From Campanula takesimana (Eukaryota; Streptophyta; Magnoliopsida; Asterales; Campanulaceae): a stretch of 64,000 nt of DNA. Location: the NCBI GenBank assembly GCA_026119855.1, contig JAOWBW010000869.1:62001-126000 (forward strand), read 5' to 3'. The number at the start of each line of letters is the position of its first letter. Position 1 is the stretch's first letter. The notes beneath the pieces were generated by a model. That model was not told the DNA's origin. It saw only the letters and a program-made list of their open reading frames with translations, and searched no databases. This document shows, piece by piece, positions 33,697-44,431 of this stretch. A program made the translations under genes and the position numbers.

Positions 33697-34989
33697 ACCG
33701 CACACACATGAATACATACATGTATCATCTTGTAATTCGAGTTTGTTTCAAGTTCAGCAATGATAATCTATTATTAAGACAAAAACATGTGTGAGACGGG
33801 TCTTGCTGCGACAGTAAATGGTTTGCCCCATAGTAGGCCGAGCGGGGCAAGCTCATTTCCACTCTCATCAAGATCCGTCTCATGTGATGCTTGAATACAT
33901 GCTAGCTAACAATTCTAAGTCGTGGGAATATTCGATTTTGTATTCTGATCGAACTTTAGGATTTGTTGCTGAACTATGTTGAATTGCCGACGACCTCAAC
34001 GAGCCTATAGGCCCAAAGTTGTTTCCTACGAGCCTATAGGCCCGGCCCACTGTGTACAACAACTTGGGTCCACTCGGCTTATCACAGACCCACCTAAAAG
34101 TCCTTGGATGTTATTGATGCTCAATGGTACCTTTGTGTGCTTTTAAATAGCACACTGAACTTCCACACATATTTGATGTGGGATGTGGTATTACACAAAA
34201 TGAATGACTTTTTCGATTTAAAATGTGTCTTTAGGACCTCTGGCTCATCATCTCGTTGTAGATTGATCTTCTTTTTAATAAAATTGTATTTTCCTGTCAT
34301 AAAAAAAAAAATATGTGTAGCACATTTACAGGAAAGAGACTACAAATTCTTAAAACAAGCTGCGGAAGAAGCATATAATGGAGTAGAGTGTGGAGATGGA
34401 CGTCCATTTGGTGCAGTTATCGTTCAGAGCGATCAAGTCGTTGTAAGCTGTCACAACATGGTTCGAAGACACACCGACCCAACCGCACATACAGAAATTA
34501 CAGCAATAAGAGAGGTTAGACAACGACTCTTTTGCGTAAGATGTACACGATGTTCTTATATCACTGACACCTTGTAACACTTGTATATTTCACACATGTT
34601 TAGGCATGTAAAAAGCTCAACCAAATCAATCTCTCAGACTGCGAGATGTATGCTTCTTGTGAGCCCTGCCCAATGTGCTTTGGGGCTATTTATCACTCCC
34701 AAATCAAGGTTTGATCCATTTCTCGGTTTTGAATATATGTATATACTAGAATGTTGTTGTTAATACACTTATTTATTTGGGTCACTGATATATATAGAGG
34801 TTGGTTTACGGTGCGAAAGCTGAAGCAGCAATTGCGGTTGGATTTGATGCATTTAACGGAGAGGCGTTAGGGGGTACACCAAACTACTTTAGAAAGGGTC
34901 ACCTGGAGATAATAAGAGCTGATGGAGATGTTGCTGTTATGGCAGAGCAAGTGTTTGAGAAAACCAAGTCCAAGTTTAAATTGGGATGA
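33633..34989 (+). CDS. GSDA: Guanosine deaminase (GSDA-like), copy 1
   Basis: Four exons, joined by GT-AG introns: 33633-33648, 34321-34514, 34604-34708 and 34798-34989, giving 168 aa. It starts MEDANAHLQERDYKFLK; exon 2 has GVECGDGRPFGAVIVQSDQV, exon 3 the zinc site ASCEPCPMCFGAIY, exon 4 RLVYGAKAEAAIAVGFDAF and a KSKFKLG end. This is the cytidine deaminase-like fold; plant GSDA converts guanosine to xanthosine in the cytosol, the entry to purine breakdown. The zinc/catalytic motif reads TAHTEITAIRE, where HAE is usual: His and Glu remain but the Ala between them is Thr. Intron 1 carries CT/AC microsatellites and a small MITE. It is the first of three tandem paralogues and is closest to copy 2, including flanks. 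Confidence 0.9.
33659..33699. repeat. (CT)n(CA)n microsatellite just after the exon 1 donor, copy 1
   Basis: A CT tract followed directly by a CA tract starts about 10 bp downstream of the intron 1 donor. The same composite tract sits at the same place in the other two GSDA copies. Confidence 0.9.
33785..33891. mobile_element. Small MITE in intron 1 of GSDA copy 1
   Basis: CATGTGTGAGACGGGTCTTG at the left and AAGATCCGTCTCATGTGATG at the right form about 20-bp inverted repeats. The centre is GC-richer (GCCCCATAG...GAGCGGGGC). The family is unknown to me. Confidence 0.55.
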
Positions 34990-35173
34990 GATTTTTGCGG
35001 TTTTTCCATGATTGACAGACTAGGTTTGCTTGAAGTTAGAAGACATGTAATGAGATTTGAGGATTTGCGGGTTTAGTGTTGTCTTAATGGTCTTATGGTC
35101 CTATAATTGATCCTTTGTTATGTTTGTTTCCATTTTAGTGTTGTTTAAATGGTTTTATGATCTCTATTCTATG

Positions 35174-35220
35174 GAGGGAGGGAGGGAGGGAGGGGGGCGG
35201 GGTGGGGAAAGGGGCGGTGG
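35174..35220 (+). other. G-rich tract (possible G-quadruplex) after GSDA copy 1
   Basis: GGGAGGGAGGGAGGGAGGGG followed by further G-runs gives many more than the four G-triplets needed for a quadruplex. It lies about 185 bp downstream of the stop codon of copy 1, so it may affect 3' end formation or be neutral. Confidence 0.6.
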
Positions 35221-35668
35221 TGGCGGCAAAGGTGAGGATGGGAGAGAGAGGGTGACTAAAGTTTTGTTCTTCACATCCCAGAAATACGTGATTTAACTGA
35301 GTTTCCTAACCAGACATATGTAATTTAACTGAGTTTTCTAACGAATTCTGTTCAAAATTCTAAATTGATAGAATATTGGCATTTCAAATCTTATGGAGTT
35401 CGTCTTATGAAAAACTTGTTTTACACTAAGAGATGAAAAAAAGGGGTTTCATAAGAGATGAACATTTTATATTAAAGCGAGCGTAAAACAATTTGTTCAC
35501 GCGTTGTTATATCATTTCGGGTTTGATTTTGCACAACTGTATGGTTTATGATACGTGTACTGTTTCTAGAGCCTTGATAACATTTGAGCATTTATTCCCG
35601 ATTCTTCCTTTCCCTTAGATTGTTGACCTGCAAGTCTTCCCCTCAGCATAGCTTCTGATTCATTCATC

Positions 35669-35697
35669 ATGGCTGATGCTAATGGTAATTTCTCTCT

Positions 35698-35738
<41 letters not shown>

Positions 35739-37188
35739 TAACTGGATACTATATCATCTTGTAATTTAAGTGTGTATCAAGTTTAGCATTGATAATCTGC
35801 ATTGATTTTGTTAGGGAAAGTTTCAATAAACTAGATTAAAACCTTTAAATTCTTAGATATTTGCACTCGTAAAAAAAAAAAAAAAAAAAAAAAGAGAATT
35901 CCCTTTTTTATCAAATGGGCGCAATTGCCCCCCCCCCCCCCCCCCCATTACCCACCATGTAGCTCCGCCAGTGGTCTGACTTTTAGTGTTGGATAAGCAT
36001 ATTTCGGGATGAATGACTACTTTGAGTTGTCTAACCCAATCATCTAAATTTCAAAGTTGAACTAGTACAATACTTTCAGCGGTTAGCTAATAGTTTGTTC
36101 GGTTGTGGTAATTGTGTAGCATTTCTACAGGAAAGAGACTACAAATTCTTAAAACAAGCAGTTGAAGAAGCATATAAAGGAGTAGAGTGTGGAGACGGAC
36201 ATCCATTTGGTGCAGTTATTGTTCATACCGAACAAGTTGTCGTAAGCTGTCACAACATGATTCCAAGACACACCGACCCAACAGCTCACGCAGAAGTCAC
36301 TGCAATACAAGAGGTTAGACAACGACTCTTTTGCCTATAATGTGCATTTTTTACATTGTTAATGTAAGTTTTTTATTTGGACATTCATTTAGGGACGGAG
36401 GGAGTCTGGGATCTTGTACATGTATTCTTATAGCTTCTATTTTCTATCTTTGAAACATTACGGATCTTGTCACTCGCACCTTCTAACACTTGTCTATCCA
36501 TTCATACATGTTTAGGCATGTAAAAAGCTCAACCAAATTAATCTCTCAGACTGCGAGATGTATGCTTCTTGCCAGCCCTGCCCAATGTGCTTTGGGGCTA
36601 TTTATCATTCCCAAATTAAGGTTTGATCCATTTTTCGGTTATATGTATATATATACACACACACATACATACATGATACATATACACATTTCCTTCTAAG
36701 ATAGTCTCATTTGACTTTTAATGGTCAACACACGTGAATTTTGATCAAATATTAATGTCATTCTACTCACCCTAGTGAAATTCTAAATATTGTTATTGAT
36801 AAACCATCAAGTAAACTGTTAATAATAATTTTTAGAATTTTATCTGCTCTGATTACATTTACATTAATGTCTGGTCAAAGTCGACTTGCGTTGACCATTA
36901 AAAGTCGAATGGAACTATCTTTCTGGGTCACGGGTGTTGCCATTAATAGGCTCATTCATTTGGGTCACTGATATATGCATGCAGAGGTTAGTTTATGGTG
37001 CCAAAATTGGAGCAGCCATTGCCATTGGATTTGATGCATTTAACGGAGAAGCGTTAAAGGGTACACCAAACTTCTTTAGAAAAGGTCATCTGGAGATTAT
37101 AAGAGCTGAAGGTGATGCTGCTGTAATGGCAGAACAAGTGTTTGAGAAAACTGATGCTACCACACCGAAAACGTTAATTTGGACATGA
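35669..37188 (+). CDS. GSDA: Guanosine deaminase (GSDA-like), copy 2, C-terminus replaced by LTR sequence
   Basis: Exons 35669-35684, 36120-36313, 36516-36620 and 36985-37188, all GT-AG and in phase, 172 aa. It starts MADANAFLQERDYKFLKQAV. The catalytic motif is normal (TAHAEVTAIQE), but the zinc segment reads ASCQPCPMC where copies 1 and 3 have ASCEPCPMC. Exon 4 begins RLVYGAKIGAAIAIGFDAF. After FEKT the frame enters an inserted LTR: the last seven residues seen in copy 1 (KSKFKLG) are replaced by eleven from the LTR (DATTPKTLIWT) before a stop. The original end, with its stop, survives beyond the insertion at 37901-37925. Exon 2 and 3 lengths are identical to copy 1 and the 5' and 3' flanks align with it, showing recent tandem duplication. 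It may still be active, since the lost tail is outside the catalytic core. Confidence 0.87.
36693..36933. mobile_element. Stowaway-like MITE, family 1, in intron 3 of GSDA copy 2
   Basis: The left arm AATGGTCAACACACGTGAAT and the right arm GTCGACTTGCGTTGACCATT pair imperfectly, and GATCAAATATTAATGTCATT matches the family at 26567. The outermost bases are decayed. Confidence 0.6.
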
Positions 37189-37895
37189 TAAATGTTGATG
37201 AGATGGGCTTGACAAGAACCCAAGCAAACACAGGGAAGAGGGCCAAAGGAAAGAATGATGGGCCTGTAATCAAGAGAGGAACCGTGAAATGGATAAATGA
37301 GTCCATTGGGCCGGGAAGGGCTAAACATGGTAAGGAAAAAATACTAAGGGGCGGTTTAAGTAAAAGGGGTAATGGCGTGAGTCATATGGACAGGAAAAAA
37401 GGAAATGAGGACTCTTAAGGGCTTAAGGGAAGAGAGAGGCGGCATGAGGATGTTCCTATGTCACCGGCGACTTAGGGAAAAGGTATGGAAAGTATGATGA
37501 TGAGGGACCCACTAAATCTGTTACAATTAATGTTTAGATGTGCAGGCATGGAATATGCATAACTAACAACTTATAGTAAACCAATCAGGTGGTGACAGCT
37601 GGCAGCAAGCACGTGGAATGTCCGAGTTTTTGGCACGAGGCTTGCACATGCTGGACGGGTATAAATAAAGGGGATCGTCACTCTCAAAAGGTAAGCTCTA
37701 TTTTTGGCTAAACACACACACCTACTTGATTTATTTCTCTCTCCAAACAAAAGCTTACTCTCACGCCGGAGGCGCCCCCGGCCTAGTGACGTGTGTTACC
37801 TGTGCAGAGGCTGTTCTGGTGTTAAGGCTGAGTTCCATCTAGACTACAAGGCGGATCCAAGTACACCTGGCCCTGAATTTCATCCCGGCGCATCA
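37152..37895. mobile_element. Solo LTR inserted in the last exon of GSDA copy 2
   Basis: It starts TGATGC and ends GCATCA (perfect 6-bp inverted ends, TG...CA) and is flanked by the 5-bp target duplication AAAAC at 37147-37151 and 37896-37900. Length is 744 bp. A TATA box (GGGTATAAATAAAGGGG) lies near 37659-37675, followed by a CTCACGCCGGAGGCGCC block at about 37759 that I associate with R/U5 of plant LTRs. The first 240 bp are open in one frame and Lys/Arg/Gly-rich. No primer site or second LTR is present, so it looks like the product of LTR-LTR recombination. Comparison with copies 1 and 3 gives the empty site. Confidence 0.85.
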
Positions 37896-38097
37896 AAAAC
37901 CAAGTCCAAATTCAAATTGGGATGAAATTTCTGCAGATTTTTCCATAACTGAGTTTGGTTGAAGATATGTAATGAGATTTGAGGATTTGTGGTATAATGT
38001 TTTCTTAATGGTCTTATGAATGATCCTTAATTGTTTTGTTTGTTGGGATTTAAGGTGGTATTATTGATCACTAATCTATTTAGAGGTATTTCCAAAG

Positions 38098-38173
38098 GAT
38101 CAGGGACTGCTCATGCTGTCATTTGCTCATGCCGCTAGTGTACTACTAGCGGCAGTAGGAGCAGTCTCTGATC
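38098..38173. other. 76-nt imperfect hairpin after GSDA copy 2
   Basis: GATCAGGGACTGCTC at 38098 pairs with GAGCAGTCTCTGATC at 38159-38173, and GCCGCTAGT with ACTAGCGGC inside. A 12-nt bulge lies on the left arm. It could be a tiny MITE or, if transcribed, a small-RNA precursor. A Stowaway-like MITE begins 4 bp further on. Confidence 0.75.
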
Positions 38174-38177
38174 TGTA

Positions 38178-38422
38178 CTCCCTCCGTCCCATTTCAAATT
38201 GCAAAACTTGCCAAAAAGGGTGTCCCAACTAAAATTGCAAAATCCAAAAATGGCAAGTTTTAACCCACTTGCACACTCACATCCATTAACCCACTAACTA
38301 TTTTATACCCCACTTTCTCTCTCCCACTCAACTATCAACACTCACAACACATCACTTTTTCACTTTTTCCCTTAATCCCCGTGCCAACCTAGTATTTGCA
38401 ATTTGAAATGGGACGGAGGGAG
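38178..38422. mobile_element. Stowaway-like MITE, family 2
   Basis: CTCCCTCCGTCCCATTTCAA on the left, GAAATGGGACGGAGGGAG on the right, TA on each side. The interior is the inverse orientation of the MITE at 27926. Confidence 0.88.
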
Positions 38423-38493
38423 TATTTCCTAAGGATTTCACACTCACATGTGTGAATAAACACACATATACACTCCTGTTCAATAACAGAGTA

Positions 38494-38752
38494 CTCCGTT
38501 TGACTATTTTTGTTAAAACTATTTTTGTTAAAACAAGTAAACTTTGACCAAACATTAATGTCAATCTAACGATCCTAATGAAATGTTAGAAATTGCTATT
38601 GACAAATTACTAAGTAATTTATCAATAACAACTTTTAGAATTTTACTAGTAGTATGACTAGATTAACTTTAGTGTTTGGTCAAAGTTCACTTGTTATTGT
38701 TATAAGGAAAAAAAAAAGTCAAATTAGGTACTTTATTATATAACTGAGGGAG
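38494..38752. mobile_element. Stowaway-like MITE, family 1
   Basis: It starts CTCCGTTTGACTATTTTTGT and ends near ACTGAGGGAG. The arms GTAAACTTTGACCAAACATT and GTTTGGTCAAAGTTCACTTG are strongly complementary. A short GTTAAAACTATTTTT duplication lies near the left end. Confidence 0.75.
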
Positions 38753-38847
38753 TGTATACGTGTGTGTGTATTCACACATGAGTGTGAAAGTATGTGAGTG
38801 GGAAAGTAGGGGGAAAGTGAGTGGAGAATATATATATGGTATATATA

Positions 38848-39059
38848 CTCGTTTTGGTCCGTCTCACTTTACTTGAGACTTCTTAAAATGAAATGTTTTG
38901 ACAATAACAACACTAACCGAATCACTATATCTCCCATTCATTCTCTCTCCTACGTTAATTTTTATACTCACAACATTTCCTCCCATTAATTTTCTTTAAA
39001 ACTTTTTCTTAGTTCTTGTGCTCAACACTTAGTTTTCAATTGAGATAAGACAGAGGGAG
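38848..39059. mobile_element. Stowaway-like MITE, family 3-like
   Basis: CTCGTTTTGGTCCGTCTCAC on the left and GATAAGACAGAGGGAG plus TA on the right. The inner arms ACTTGAGACTTCTT and AGTTTTCAATTGAGAT pair partly. Confidence 0.65.
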
Positions 39060-39887
39060 TATATGTGTGTGTGGAGAAAGCTAGAGAATGTGGTGATAAC
39101 TTAATTAAAATCTTAATCAAGGTAGTATTTAATTAATCAAATGCAAAACATGTGCAATATAAAATACCGAAATTAAAAGAATACAGTTGTTTAGATCTCT
39201 AACTTTGTAATTGTTGGGAGGATTACAAGAAAAAACAGAATTACATAATAAATAATAGATAAATAAAACTGGAAATTAAAATAATAACATAAACTAGACT
39301 GTAGTTGTTTTGTGCTGAGCCGTGTGTTAAACACACTGTCCTTAAGACTTATTCACCCCCTCAAACTGTGTATTGCTTCTTCCTTGTTACTATGTTTCTT
39401 CAACTGATTTGCTGCTCTATTTATACTAGTCCAAGAATTATCCTTCAAACATGAGTTCGGTCGATCCAAGACAATTTGGGTCCATGATTTGCAACCCCCC
39501 CTGCGCGCGAGAGAGCATCTATGCTATACAAGCTTGAACACTACTCAAATGCCCAAGCCTTTATACTAGCTCATTTTCACATTTCTTTTCCAAGTGGGAT
39601 AAACTTATTTTCCCCATTTCAACCCACCAACTTCAAGCCTTGATATCGCATTCATCCCAACACCAAATTGAACAAATGAATACATTATCTTGATCTCCGA
39701 ATTGTACAAAATTGAAAATTTTCACATTTCTTGCTTGACTATTTTTTATCATGTTCATTTATGGAGCACATGTTGCACAGCTGTGCTCTATCATAAGTAG
39801 TTTATTTTCAAGTGCTATAAAAATAGAGTTGATCTTCTTCTACTCCCCACCTGCAAAACTCTTCCTAACCATAACTTACAATTCATC
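39060..39887. other. Region upstream of GSDA copy 3
   Basis: No gene seen. It is AT-rich, with one CG-rich point (CCCCCCTGCGCGCGAGAGAG at 39496). The last roughly 100 bp should hold the promoter and 5' UTR of copy 3; I cannot point to a definite TATA box. Confidence 0.4.
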
Positions 39888-41367
39888 ATGGACATGGAGG
39901 ATGCTAATGGTATTTCTTACTCTCTCTCTCTCTCTCTCTCTCCCTCTCTTTTTCACACACACACACATTGACGACGAGACGCGACCGACCTCAGTTCTTT
40001 TTAGACTAATGATTTTGATGATCTTCTTCGATTTAAAATTTCATTGATGAAACTAGATAATGAGAGCCAGCCACTGCCATTGTTGTTCATCTGATCTGAT
40101 GGTTGACTTTCTTGGGGTCGTTTTTGATTTTGATCCATCAGTACTAGGATCTCTTCTTTTGTGTTTTATATGCATCCTGATCCCCCACCCCCCACACACA
40201 TATACATACTCTGTATACTCCTTCCGTCCCATATGAAATTGACGAAAAAAAAAAGACAAAAAAAAGTAATGTGTAATAAGGAGAAGTATATAATATTAGG
40301 TGTTGTGAGTATGGATCGTGTGGAGTAGTAATTATTAGTAGGGTAAAGAATAGTAAATGGGTTAGTTAACGTGAATATGTCAAGTGGGTCCTATTGATTT
40401 AAAAACGTTTAAAAAAAATCCATTTTACGCTTTTGCCTAACTTAGCCCCCATATTCATCTTATTTCCAATGGTAAGCTAACACTTGATTTGGTTATGGTA
40501 ATTATGTAGCAGTTGAAGAGGATAGAGACTTGAAGTTCTTGAAACTAGCTGTGGAAGAAGCTTATAAAGGAGTTGACTCTGGAGATGGATATCCATTTGG
40601 TGCCGTTATTGTTCATAACGATCAAGTTGTCGCAAGCTGCCACAACATGGTTAAACGACACACTGACCTTACTGCACACGCTGAGGTTACCGCAATAAGA
40701 GAGGTTCGACGACTTTCCTCAACTGTAATGTCCAATATCAGGACAGTTTTCAGCAGCAGCTGTCCATTCAAACAGATTGGATCCAACTCTTGTGTAAAGA
40801 GCTGGATCCAAACTGTTCGGAATATACATTTTATGTACCAAAAAAGTTGGGATGGACTGCTGCTGCCACTGCCGCCGCCGCCCAAATGTGTCTGGGGCGG
40901 CACTGCCACTCACTTCAGTGAGGGGCAATAGTGACACCACATAAAAATTCATACACTTTACTCATACATGACTTAATTAGGCATGTAAGAAGCTCAAAAA
41001 AACTACTACGCTTAAAGGGTGCGAGATATACGCTTCTTGTGAGCCGTGTCCCATGTGCTTTGGCGCTATTTATCTCTCGAAAATGAAGGTGAGATCCAAT
41101 ACTATCATTATTATTTTGTTTTCGCGTAAGTTAAGGATGCGCTAATAATCAATTATCGGGGTGTTTCTGATATGAAATATGCAGAGGTTGTTTTACGGTG
41201 CAAAAGCTGAATTAGCAGCTAAGGCTATGGGATATGATCCTTATATAGCAGACGCTTTGAAGGGTGGCGGCAACTTTCAAATGGATCACCTCCAGATTGT
41301 AAGAGCTGATGGTGATGCAGCCGTTCTCGCAGATCAAGTGTTTGAGAAAACAAAGAAATCGGGATGA
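39888..41367 (+). CDS. GSDA: Guanosine deaminase (GSDA-like), copy 3
   Basis: Exons 39888-39909, 40510-40703, 40981-41088 and 41185-41367, GT-AG and in phase, 168 aa. It starts MDMEDANAVEEDRDLKFLKL. It has the complete catalytic set: AHAEVTAIRE (zinc-binding His, catalytic Glu) and ASCEPCPMCFGAIY (two zinc-binding Cys). One family position differs, TDLTAH where the other copies have TDPTAH. Exon 3 is one codon longer than in copies 1 and 2. The end is VFEKTKKSG. It is the most diverged of the three at the protein level, but the only one without a change next to a catalytic or zinc residue, so it is the best candidate for the conserved enzyme. Introns 1 and 2 contain a MITE and a hairpin element. 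Confidence 0.92.
40218..40430. mobile_element. Stowaway-like MITE remnant in intron 1 of GSDA copy 3
   Basis: A left end CTCCTTCCGTCCCATATGAA after TA. The interior GTGTTGTGAGTATGGATC is of family 2 type. No right terminal repeat could be found, so it is truncated. Confidence 0.6.
40741..40875. other. Hairpin in intron 2 of GSDA copy 3
   Basis: TTGGATCCAACTCTT and AAGAGCTGGATCCAA pair around a 5-nt loop (GTGTA at 40792-40796), and pairing extends to AAACAG/CTGTT. Further out CAGCAGCAGCTGTCCATT can pair with GATGGACTGCTGCTG. It is probably a small fold-back element; it would form a strong hairpin in the pre-mRNA. Confidence 0.65.
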
Positions 41368-41648
41368 AAATGCATCAGTTTCTCATGACCAAGTTTCCTT
41401 CTTTAAAAAAAAAAAAAATGATGGGAAAATAAATCACCAAGTTTGTTTGGTGACATATCTGAGATTAAAACAAATGCCTGTATTTATAAATCATTGTTAT
41501 TTTATAAGAAAGGAGATTTCAGATCTTCCACATGAGATTTTCTTCTACACAAAGGATTTTTCTTCTGCCTCCTCCTTTATGTTGTTAATGTTCGTTAATG
41601 CTCGTTAACTTCCTTTTAATGTCCGTTAAAGATTTTGGGTTAAATTTG

Positions 41649-42103
41649 TTAATGTTCGTTAATGTTCTTTAACTTCCTAAATTTCTCTGTCACCCTTAAC
41701 CTGAAACCCAGATATGAATATGCATCAATCACAATCAAAAACCAATGATTAGTTTCTCCAATCCCTTTCTTACCTAAAACCCAGACATCAAAATCACATC
41801 CAAAACTAACACTTGATAGTTTCTCTACCACCATTAACAATCCCGGACCCCTGCGAAAGGCAGGCAGTCAGATTTGTGACCGAACTATCCCTCTTTAAGA
41901 GTATGATTGTCATTCCTCACCAACACGGGCCACCCATTTATGGAAGATTGAAAGGGCGTTTGTTCAGCCCGAATGTTGTGCAGTCCAACTGCCTGCCCCA
42001 GCCCAAAACTCTGCCAATAACAGGAAACCAAGACACCAAAATACAATCTATCAGCTGTAACCCCCCCCCCCCCCCCCCCCCACCCCCCACCCACCCACCA
42101 CCA

Positions 42104-42139
<36 letters not shown>

Positions 42140-42145
42140 CTGCAT
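41649..42145 (-). pseudogene. Possible F-box-associated domain remnant
   Basis: The minus strand has a 63-codon ORF (41840-41649) with LSSVSFGCDFDVWVLGKKGI, resembling the C/F-D-V-W-V-M-K-E-Y-G motif of plant F-box associated domains. Upstream the frame is broken and ends in C and A runs at 42061-42134. The resemblance is short and I did not search it, so this is tentative. Between here and 44431 no other gene is visible. Confidence 0.3.
42061..42134. repeat. Poly-C followed by poly-A tract
   Basis: About 20 C, then CACCC-type sequence, then nearly 30 A. It is a low-complexity tract; runs this long are error-prone in assembly. A similar pair, in the order A-run then C-run, lies at 35874-35946 in intron 1 of GSDA copy 2. 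Confidence 0.9.
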
Positions 42146-44431
42146 GCACTCGCATCAGTAATCAACAAAGAATTTCCCCCTAAAAACACCATCTTGTAGA
42201 AGAAAAAAGACCAAAGTTTAGCTCCTAGAGTTTCCCAATCAAAAAGACTAGTGTAAAGAAAATTGAACGTGATCACAACAAAAAGGAAAGTTGTAGCAAA
42301 TACATATGGATATCTACATGCTGTGAACCACAAAATATGCAAAAGGGAAACTTTAAAGAAAGGAGCATCCGTACTCAGCAAAACATCAAAGTCAACTCCG
42401 ACACTTGACTTGTTATTTATGTATGCATCACACCAAAGCCATTCAGCATGATTCATATTTGTAGAAGTTCCTATTACTCCATCCTCTGACTGGTGTACTT
42501 ATCTTCTGCCTTCCAGTTTCGAACTACATCCAATAAATACCCCAACTTCATTTTCACTTACATTCTAGTATCTTTTAATTATTTTTCCTTTTCATCATTT
42601 CTCTATTTAATGCATATATAAAAGAACGTCTTCAAGTGAAAAAGACTGAAAATGACAAAGAGAAGACAAAAAGTGAATAACGAGGACTCAAAACTGAATG
42701 AAACACAAAAAAGATCACCGGGTCTTTTCATCACTTGACTAACAAAAGGAGCACAATACTTATCTTGATGATCAATCACCTTAGGCTAATGTTAGCCAAA
42801 CTTAATAAAGCCTCTTCTTTTCCCCCATACTGAGAATAGACAATGTTCGCCTTGATCAAAGAAAGATTCCTTCTAATCCTTCTTCATAAAGTATTTCACT
42901 CATTACAAGTTGAGATGCTTATACCCCAAATTATTTCTTTTCAATATCCTGTTGATTTTAGAAAACATTATCTAGTTCCACCATTTGAAATCATCCATAT
43001 GGTCACGTAAGGTTTTCACTTTCTAGAGACTAAAATGCTTTACATAATTGAGGATCAGATTCGCGTGTTTCCAAAGATGACATGACAAGATCATTAATAA
43101 TGCATCACTAATATGCACAAGTGAAGGGAAAGCCTCCAAAACCGTGTCTCATATAATCTAAGGCTTATTACCATCTGATCTTATTATTCATCAACATGGC
43201 ACAAGTAAGAGATAAAATTTGCTTTTCTTATGCAAATAAATCATCTTTTCTTTCAGGTAGTGAATTAGTACTCTATATATTTTTCCAAAAAAAGAAATTG
43301 GCATACGTTTCCTTTTAAAGGATTTTTTTCCCCCAAAAACTATGCTTCGTATGTACTAAAATGAATGTCCATTTATGAAAAACTTGTGTGCCAGATTTTC
43401 TAATGATTTTAATAACTATGCGCAGGTAATACTACAATTGCGTAAAAGTCAACTTGCTAAATTTCCTTGAAATGTAAGAAATGGATGCTCATCTTGGGAG
43501 GAAGAGAGGGAGTGAAAAGTTAGAAACTTCCAATGAATTCTCGATGGGTTACAACCCTGATTTGGAGAATTTCATCTAAGTTGCTGTCTTCAGATGCACA
43601 AAAGCTAATATCGTACTCACAAAAAATACTCCCTCCGTCCCACCCGAGTAGGTGGTGTTTGACCGAGCCCGCAAATTAAAAAAATGATTGACAATTGATT
43701 AAATCTCTAAACAATCCCTCAAAACATTTGAATTCAAAAAAGGAGGAGGAACATTTGATTCAGCTAATATCATTATCTAATTCATATCTATTCCCATCAA
43801 TTCCTTCCAACTAATTGCATAATTCAAAAGGCTAAATGCACCAAACTAAAGGTAAACAAGTAAAGCATTACATTCTAGCAGCTAACAGAAGATAACTCAG
43901 TGTTAAAATACAGCACTCCTTCAACTTCAAGCATGAAGTAGATTTAAGCCAGGCAAGTTTTCGGTTTACATGAAACAACATACAGAGGCATGAGGACTCG
44001 TGATTTATTTTCCCATTTCTAATTAGTTACATCTGCCATCTGCTCACACAACTATATGAAGTTCAAAATACAAACTTGAGTAGAACGAGTAAAGTACAAC
44101 GCACATTGCAGAAGACTTTACAAGTGGCTTTCATAAATACAAACTGATTAACGTCAACCAAGTAAACATGATACGATATATATTTTCAATCAATTCACCC
44201 CCAATATATATACATGTCAAATAACTATGTTCGTCAAGTTAAGAAGTTTGAGCAGCCCATACAAGGCTGATAATTAAGACTATTATTCAATAACAAAGGT
44301 TAAACAAGCAAAAAGGTAAAACCTAAATAGCATTTACCCAGCACAGATAACTTATTGATCAATGATCAATAATGAGAGAAAGGGGAAAAAAGAAAAACTC
44401 CGATAAGTACTTACTGATTGCATCTCTGTTA
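42146..44431. other. Long stretch without a gene
   Basis: AT-rich, only short ORFs. 43628-43665 is a CTCCCTCCGTCCCACCCG MITE end without its partner. The right part (44000-44431) should contain the 3' UTR and polyadenylation site of the GeBP-like gene on the minus strand. Confidence 0.5.

Noticed and set aside
34104..34577. 157-codon plus ORF at GSDA copy 1
   Set aside because: It reads through intron 1 and past the exon 2 donor. Only 34321-34514 is coding, in agreement with copies 2 and 3.
41938..42456. 172-codon minus ORF
   Set aside because: It is held open by poly-A and poly-C tracts (Phe and Gly runs), with no recognisable domain.
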